Under the pieces are notes generated by a model. It made no database searches and had not been told where the DNA came from. It saw only the letters and a program-made list of their open reading frames with translations. From Gammaproteobacteria bacterium (GTDB lineage Bacteria > Pseudomonadota > Gammaproteobacteria > Pseudomonadales > Pseudohongiellaceae), in NCBI GenBank assembly GCA_016762995.1, contig JAESUT010000151.1, positions 3,892-14,399 of the forward strand: a stretch of 10,508 bases of DNA. The letters run 5' to 3'. This document shows positions 6,525-10,508 of the stretch, one piece after another (within the stretch, counting starts at the first letter, position 1; each line of letters starts with the position of its first letter). The position numbers and the translations under genes were made by a program.

Positions 6525-7433
6525 ATGCCTGAATACAATCTGACTCACCTCAAACAACTCGAAGCCGAGAGCATTCACATCATGCGCGAGGTTGCCGCCG
6601 AATTCGATAAACCGGTGATGCTGTACTCCGTAGGAAAAGATTCTGCGGTCATGTTGCACCTAGCACTAAAGGCCTTCTATCCCGGCAAGCTCCCTTTTCC
6701 ATTAATGCATGTGGATACGACATGGAAGTTTAAGGAAATGATTGCCTTTCGCGATCAACAAATTGAGAAACTCGGGTTAGACATTATTGTACATATCAAT
6801 CAGGAAGGCGTTGATGCAGGCGTAGGCCCGTTCACCCATGGTAGTGAGAAACACACCGACATCATGAAGACGCAGGCTCTAAAACAGGCGTTGAATAAAC
6901 ATAAGTTCGATGCCGCCTTCGGAGGTGCCAGACGCGACGAAGAAAAGTCACGCGCCAAGGAAAGAGTCTTCTCTTTTCGCGACAAAAATCATGTCTGGGA
7001 TCCGAAGAATCAAAGACCAGAGCTCTGGAATATTTATAATGGAAGAATTAATAAAGGCGAGAGCATTCGAGTCTTTCCACTTTCTAACTGGACCGAGCTA
7101 GACATCTGGCAGTACATCTATTTGAACGATATCGATATCGTGCCCCTGTACTTTGCCAAACCAAGACCAGTTGTCAATATCGATGGCGTAGACATTCTAG
7201 TTGATGATGATCGCATGCCGATCGAAGAGGGCCAGAAGGTAGAAATTAAGACTGTGCGCTTTCGCACGCTAGGCTGCTACCCACTCTCAGGCGCTGTCGA
7301 CTCCACAGCGACAACTCTGCCTGAGATAATTCAGGAAATGTTATTGGCTACGACCTCCGAAAGACAGGGTCGGCTCATCGACTCGGACAAGAGCGGCTCC
7401 ATGGAAGACAAGAAACGGCGGGGCTATTTCTAG
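6525..7433 (+). CDS. cysD: Sulfate adenylyltransferase subunit 2
   Basis: CysD is the catalytic adenylylating subunit of ATP sulfurylase. It makes adenosine 5'-phosphosulfate from ATP and sulfate, driven by GTP hydrolysis in CysN. The 302-residue length equals that of E. coli CysD. The PP-loop of the ATP-pyrophosphatase/PAPS-reductase fold is SVGKDS (35-40). [14 protein letters not shown] (133-146) is the conserved substrate-region motif, and [17 protein letters not shown] (182-198) and the C-terminal EDKKRRGYF are CysD-specific. The ATG at 6525 has no strong ribosome-binding site. cysNC follows after 80 bp with no terminator, so the two form an operon. PAPS reductase (CysH) contains a related fold but lacks these CysD motifs. 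Confidence 0.97.
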   Translation: MPEYNLTHLKQLEAESIHIMREVAAEFDKPVMLYSVGKDSAVMLHLALKAFYPGKLPFPLMHVDTTWKFKEMIAFRDQQIEKLGLDIIVHINQEGVDAGVGPFTHGSEKHTDIMKTQALKQALNKHKFDAAFGGARRDEEKSRAKERVFSFRDKNHVWDPKNQRPELWNIYNGRINKGESIRVFPLSNWTELDIWQYIYLNDIDIVPLYFAKPRPVVNIDGVDILVDDDRMPIEEGQKVEIKTVRFRTLGCYPLSGAVDSTATTLPEIIQEMLLATTSERQGRLIDSDKSGSMEDKKRRGYF

Positions 7434-7513
7434 CCAGAACCTTCTTGTTAAGACCGCCTAATTAATACCAACGCACGAATCAGAAAATACAACGGAACTA
7501 GAATTAGAAAAAT

Positions 7514-9415
7514 ATGTCACACCAATCCGAACTAATTAGCACAGACATTAGCGCGTACCTAGCTCAGCACGAGCGTAAAGAACTGCTGCGCTTGTTAACT
7601 TGTGGCAGCGTGGATGACGGCAAGAGCACACTAATCGGTCGTCTGCTTCACGACTCGAAGATGATCTATGAAGACCAGCTTGCAGCGATCGAAGCAGATA
7701 GCGTCAAGTCTGGCACCACAGGAGGAAAGATAGACCTCGCACTGCTTGTGGATGGTTTGCAAGCAGAGCGCGAGCAAGGCATAACTATCGATGTAGCCTA
7801 CCGGTATTTCTCTACAGCAAAGAGAAAATTCATCATTGCCGACACTCCAGGTCATGAACAGTACACCAGAAATATGGCGACCGGCGCATCAACATGCGAT
7901 CTCGCCATCATCTTGATCGATGCCCGCCACGGAGTTCAAGTTCAAACCCGCCGACACAGCTTCATCGCATCCTTGCTCGGCATCAAACACATCATCGTAG
8001 CCATCAACAAGATGGACCTAGTAGACTTCAAGATGAGTGTTTTCAATGATATAAAAGCCGACTATGTAAAGTTCAGCGAAAATCTTGATTCCCCAAACCT
8101 TCATTTCATTCCAATGTCTGCACTGACCGGCGACAATGTAGTGAACCCAAGCGAGCAGATGCCGTGGTATGACGGTGGCGCCTTAATGCCGCTTCTAGAG
8201 ACCATCGAGATTACCGGCGACAAGAACTATTCCGATTTCCGTTTTCCTGTGCAATACGTCAACCGACCCAATTTGAATTTCAGAGGTTTCTGCGGCACCG
8301 TCGCTTCCGGCGTTGTCCGTAAAGGCGACGAAGTTATTGTCCTCCCCTCGAGAAAAACAAGCCGTATAAAATCGATCGTGACTTATGACGAAGAGCTAGA
8401 ACTTGCTCATAATGAGATGGCAGTAACTCTAACGCTGGAAGATGAGATAGATGTCAGCCGAGGCGACATTCTTGCGCACCCTGATAACATTCCAACAAGC
8501 GGCACCAGTTTTGATGCGACCATCGTTTGGATGGCGGAGACGCCCCTACTACCAGGTAATGTCTTCGACTTTAAGCTGGGCAGTAAGACCGTAAGCGGCA
8601 GGCTCAACACGATACACAACCGCATCGATGTGAACACGCTTGAGAAAGTTCCTGCACCGGGTTTGGAGCTAAACGAAATTGGCCTAACTGAAATCAACCT
8701 CGACGAGACGGTTTGTTTCGATAGCTATAAAGACAACCGCACAACTGGCAGCTTTATTGTAATTGATCGACTTAGCAATGTGACTGTCGGAGCTGGCATG
8801 ATTGACTGCGAACAACAGCCACGCCACAAGCTCCATGAATCTCACAACATTATTGTAACCAAAGAAGAACGCGCGGCGCGCTACGGGCAGAAACCAGCCA
8901 CCATCATGTTCATTGGCGTCTCCGGCTCAGGCAAGTCCACCCTCGCCCATGGTTTGGAAAGAAAACTGTTTGACCGCGGGCGTGTTAGCACCGTACTTGA
9001 TGGAAAAACAATGCGGCTCGGCATCAGCAAAGACCTGTCACACGATGCAGAAGGCCGCGCAGAAAACTTAAGACGTAGCGCCCATATAGCTAGATTTTTA
9101 AACGATTCAGGGGTGATTTGCTGCGCCTCTTTCGTGGCACCGAACACCGATTCTAGAGAGCATGCGATCAGCGTGATTGGCAAAGACAACTGCTACATTG
9201 TTTACTTAAACCCGCCCATGGAGACTTGTATTCAAAGAGATCCCAGCGGACTGTATGCGGCGGCCGAGGGAGCTAAATCTTCAGACATACCTGGGCTATC
9301 TTTCCCCTATAGCGCACCAGAAACCGTGCAGCTTGAGCTGGACACTGCAGTCTTGTCTGTAGATGAGTGCCTAGAAAAAGTTCTGAAGCTTATGCGTGAC
9401 GAAGAGATTATTTAA
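7514..9415 (+). CDS. cysNC: Bifunctional sulfate adenylyltransferase GTPase subunit / APS kinase
   Basis: The 633-residue protein joins CysN, the EF-Tu-like GTPase subunit of ATP sulfurylase, to an APS kinase (CysC) that phosphorylates APS to PAPS; the NodQ/CysNC arrangement is common in pseudomonads. GTPase motifs are GSVDDGKS (31-38), the switch region [13 protein letters not shown] (87-99), DTPG (110-113) and NKMD (165-168). EF-Tu-like beta-barrel domains span about 245-435. A linker near 450-460 (EERAARYGQ) leads to the kinase, with P-loop GVSGSGKST (468-476). In the kinase, the classical DGD(N) motif reads DGKT (496-499) and the usual ISPYRADR-like segment reads VAPNTDSRE (541-549). As I recall it, the Pseudomonas CysNC protein has a similar departure (DGQN), so this seems a subfamily trait rather than decay. 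It is transcribed with cysD and converges on the Nif3-family gene, 34 bp between their stops. Confidence 0.96.
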   Translation: MSHQSELISTDISAYLAQHERKELLRLLTCGSVDDGKSTLIGRLLHDSKMIYEDQLAAIEADSVKSGTTGGKIDLALLVDGLQAEREQGITIDVAYRYFSTAKRKFIIADTPGHEQYTRNMATGASTCDLAIILIDARHGVQVQTRRHSFIASLLGIKHIIVAINKMDLVDFKMSVFNDIKADYVKFSENLDSPNLHFIPMSALTGDNVVNPSEQMPWYDGGALMPLLETIEITGDKNYSDFRFPVQYVNRPNLNFRGFCGTVASGVVRKGDEVIVLPSRKTSRIKSIVTYDEELELAHNEMAVTLTLEDEIDVSRGDILAHPDNIPTSGTSFDATIVWMAETPLLPGNVFDFKLGSKTVSGRLNTIHNRIDVNTLEKVPAPGLELNEIGLTEINLDETVCFDSYKDNRTTGSFIVIDRLSNVTVGAGMIDCEQQPRHKLHESHNIIVTKEERAARYGQKPATIMFIGVSGSGKSTLAHGLERKLFDRGRVSTVLDGKTMRLGISKDLSHDAEGRAENLRRSAHIARFLNDSGVICCASFVAPNTDSREHAISVIGKDNCYIVYLNPPMETCIQRDPSGLYAAAEGAKSSDIPGLSFPYSAPETVQLELDTAVLSVDECLEKVLKLMRDEEII

Positions 9416-9449
9416 AACTCCTCCTTCTAAGTCGCCCCAGCGCTCAAAG

Positions 9450-10211
9450 TCATACCGGATTATCGATATCAATGAACTGATGATCCAAACCGAACTTCGA
9501 AGCTAGATAGTTCCCTATGGCTTGAACTCCATAGCGCTCGGTAGCATGATGCCCCGCCGCAAAGAAATGGATTCCCGACTCTCTGGCAATATGTACCGTA
9601 GGCTCAGAAACCTCTCCAGTTATGTATGCATCAACACCAGCGGCGACCGCCAGCTCGATATAATTTTGCGCCGCACCCGTGCACCAAGCAATGGATTTTA
9701 TTGTCTTAGACTTCCCTTCTATGGCGAGCGGTTGCCGATCGAGTTTTCCTGCTATCAGGGTTTTTAGTGATTCAAAGTTTGTGTCTTGATCGATAGTACC
9801 AGTGAGTCCGATAGGGTGATTATTTTGCTTCCCTAGCTCTCCATCAATTTTTATCCCTAACACCTTCGCCAGTTGCACGTTGTTGCCATATTCTCGATGT
9901 ACATCCAAGGGTAAGTGATAGGCTAGTAGACTCAAGTCATGTTTTAGCAGGGCCTCAATGCGCGACTTCTTAATGCCTGTTATTGATTGATCTTCACCAC
10001 GCCAAAAATAGCCATGGTGCACCAACAAGGCGTCGGCACCCGCATCATTGGCCGCATCGATCAGCCCCTGACAGGCAGTAACTCCAGTTACCAGTTTTGA
10101 TATTTTCCCCCGCCCTTCTACCTGCAGCCCATTCGGGCAGTAGTCTTTGAACTGTTCAGGCCGGAGCACTAGTTTTAATTCAAGTTCAAGCTCAATCAGG
10201 CTAACTGACAT
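9450..10211 (-). CDS. ybgI: Nif3/YbgI family dinuclear metal protein (DUF34)
   Basis: The 253-residue protein belongs to the NIF3/DUF34 family, often labelled 'GTP cyclohydrolase 1 type 2' from limited evidence; the cellular role is not firmly known. Putative metal ligands, by comparison with E. coli YbgI, are His65 and His66 in LLVHHGYFW, Asp103 in AYHLPLDVH, His221 in AGHHATERYG and Glu225. Other family landmarks are DYCPNGLQVEG (23-33) and DAYITGEVSE (194-203). The start is ATG at 10211 because AAGGTGG (10218-10224) lies 6 nt upstream. The longer frame starts at a TTG inside that ribosome-binding region and adds an unconserved MPRWIP. The gene is convergent with cysNC and divergent from the algW-like gene. 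Confidence 0.94.
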   Translation of the reverse strand: MSVSLIELELELKLVLRPEQFKDYCPNGLQVEGRGKISKLVTGVTACQGLIDAANDAGADALLVHHGYFWRGEDQSITGIKKSRIEALLKHDLSLLAYHLPLDVHREYGNNVQLAKVLGIKIDGELGKQNNHPIGLTGTIDQDTNFESLKTLIAGKLDRQPLAIEGKSKTIKSIAWCTGAAQNYIELAVAAGVDAYITGEVSEPTVHIARESGIHFFAAGHHATERYGVQAIGNYLASKFGLDHQFIDIDNPV

Positions 10212-10217
10212 TGGAAT

Positions 10218-10224
10218 CCACCTT
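10218..10224 (-). promoter_or_regulatory. Ribosome-binding site that sets the ybgI start
   Basis: AAGGTGG six nucleotides before the ATG at 10211-10209. It overlaps the codons of the longer alternative TTG start at 10229, which argues against that start. Confidence 0.75.
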
Positions 10225-10257
10225 GGCAACGCTGTATATTGGTCTCGCTCGGCAATA

Positions 10258-10272
10258 ATAACACAGTGTTAT
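10258..10272. promoter_or_regulatory. 15-bp perfect inverted repeat in divergent spacer
   Basis: ATAACAC-A-GTGTTAT has two perfect 7-bp arms around one base. It lies 46 bp before the ybgI start and 51 bp before the algW-like start. On the minus strand it overlaps a possible -10 TATTAT and the spacer behind TTGATC (15 bp apart, short). An operator for one or both genes is possible. No specific regulator is recognised. Confidence 0.5.
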
Positions 10273-10323
10273 GTCGATCAAATTCGGCTTCGAATCGAAC
10301 AAGGCATTAAAATTCAAGGCGGC

Positions 10324-10508
10324 ATGACGATGAGCAGCGCAGGCAATCTACTCAAATATATAAGCTGGCCGGTAGTCTGTGGCATTTTATTAGGACTGGT
10401 GATTCTGCAATACCGGCAGATCGAGAAAATCAGCAATCAACCACTGCCTGTCGAAATTGGCGAATCCACAAGCATCGCTCCTCTATCTTTCTCTGAAGCG
10501 ATCGCTCT
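10324..10508 (+). CDS. algW: AlgW/DegS-type periplasmic serine protease (partial, N-terminus only)
   Basis: Sixty-one codons are visible before the window ends. The N-terminus has a short basic/polar start, a single membrane anchor (WPVVCGILLGLVILQYRQ, about residues 15-32), then a linker and LSFSEAIAL, which resembles the SYANAV-type entry into the protease domain. AlgW/DegS is an inner-membrane-anchored HtrA-family protease that senses misfolded outer-membrane proteins and cuts the anti-sigma factor MucA/RseA. The catalytic domain and PDZ domain lie outside the window, so the call rests on the N-terminal resemblance to AlgW and on the adjacency to the Nif3-family gene and cysD/cysNC that I recall from Pseudomonas. 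Two ATGs (10324, 10330) could be the start; AAGG upstream is 4 or 10 nt away respectively. Confidence 0.75.
   Translation, partial: MTMSSAGNLLKYISWPVVCGILLGLVILQYRQIEKISNQPLPVEIGESTSIAPLSFSEAIA

Noticed and set aside
9416..9449. Terminator between convergent cysNC and ybgI
   Set aside because: The 34-bp gap has no stem-loop with a T-tract on either strand.
1..10508. CRISPR, tRNA, rRNA, insertion sequence, prophage or defence/toxin modules
   Set aside because: No spaced repeat arrays, cloverleaf-like sequences, transposase-like frames or terminal inverted repeats were seen; every large frame is a recognised housekeeping family.

Overview
The window is a chromosomal housekeeping segment from a gammaproteobacterium; the protein sequences look closest to the Pseudomonas/marine-gammaproteobacterial type. 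The evidence is a set of linkages typical of that class: sspA - cytochrome bc1 - rpsI/rplM - zapE, with the zapE/zapG (yhcM/yhcB) pair divergent, then cysD-cysNC, a Nif3-family gene and the start of an algW/degS-type protease. From memory, Pseudomonas chromosomes carry many of these genes in a similar order. I see no mobile element, tRNA, rRNA or CRISPR array.

Layout. On the minus strand, read from high to low coordinates: zapE (5690-4572), the rplM-rpsI operon for ribosomal proteins L13 and S9 (4356-3518) with its own promoter and a strong terminator, then the respiratory bc1 cluster petA and a fused petB-petC gene (3249-596), followed by sspA (503 to the window edge). On the plus strand: zapG (5973-6440), cysD (6525-7433) and cysNC (7514-9415). 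A minus-strand Nif3-family gene (10211-9450) converges on cysNC and diverges from a partial plus-strand algW/degS-like gene (10324 to the edge).

How the genes work together. PetA (Rieske protein) and the cytochrome b/c1 polyprotein form ubiquinol:cytochrome c oxidoreductase in the inner membrane. Their genes overlap in a TAATG junction, so translation is probably coupled. ZapE and ZapG are cell-division/envelope factors reading away from a shared 282-bp spacer. CysD and CysNC convert sulfate to APS and then PAPS for assimilation. SspA is a global RNA-polymerase-associated regulator.

The most notable points are the single-gene cytochrome b-c1 fusion with an internal signal peptide, an atypical Rieske box I (CPHLFC instead of CTHLGC), a GTG start for petA set by a good ribosome-binding site, a 9-bp tandem repeat plus 12-bp palindrome in front of cysD, and a 15-bp inverted repeat between the Nif3 gene and algW. 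I found no convincing evidence of a wholly new biological system here.
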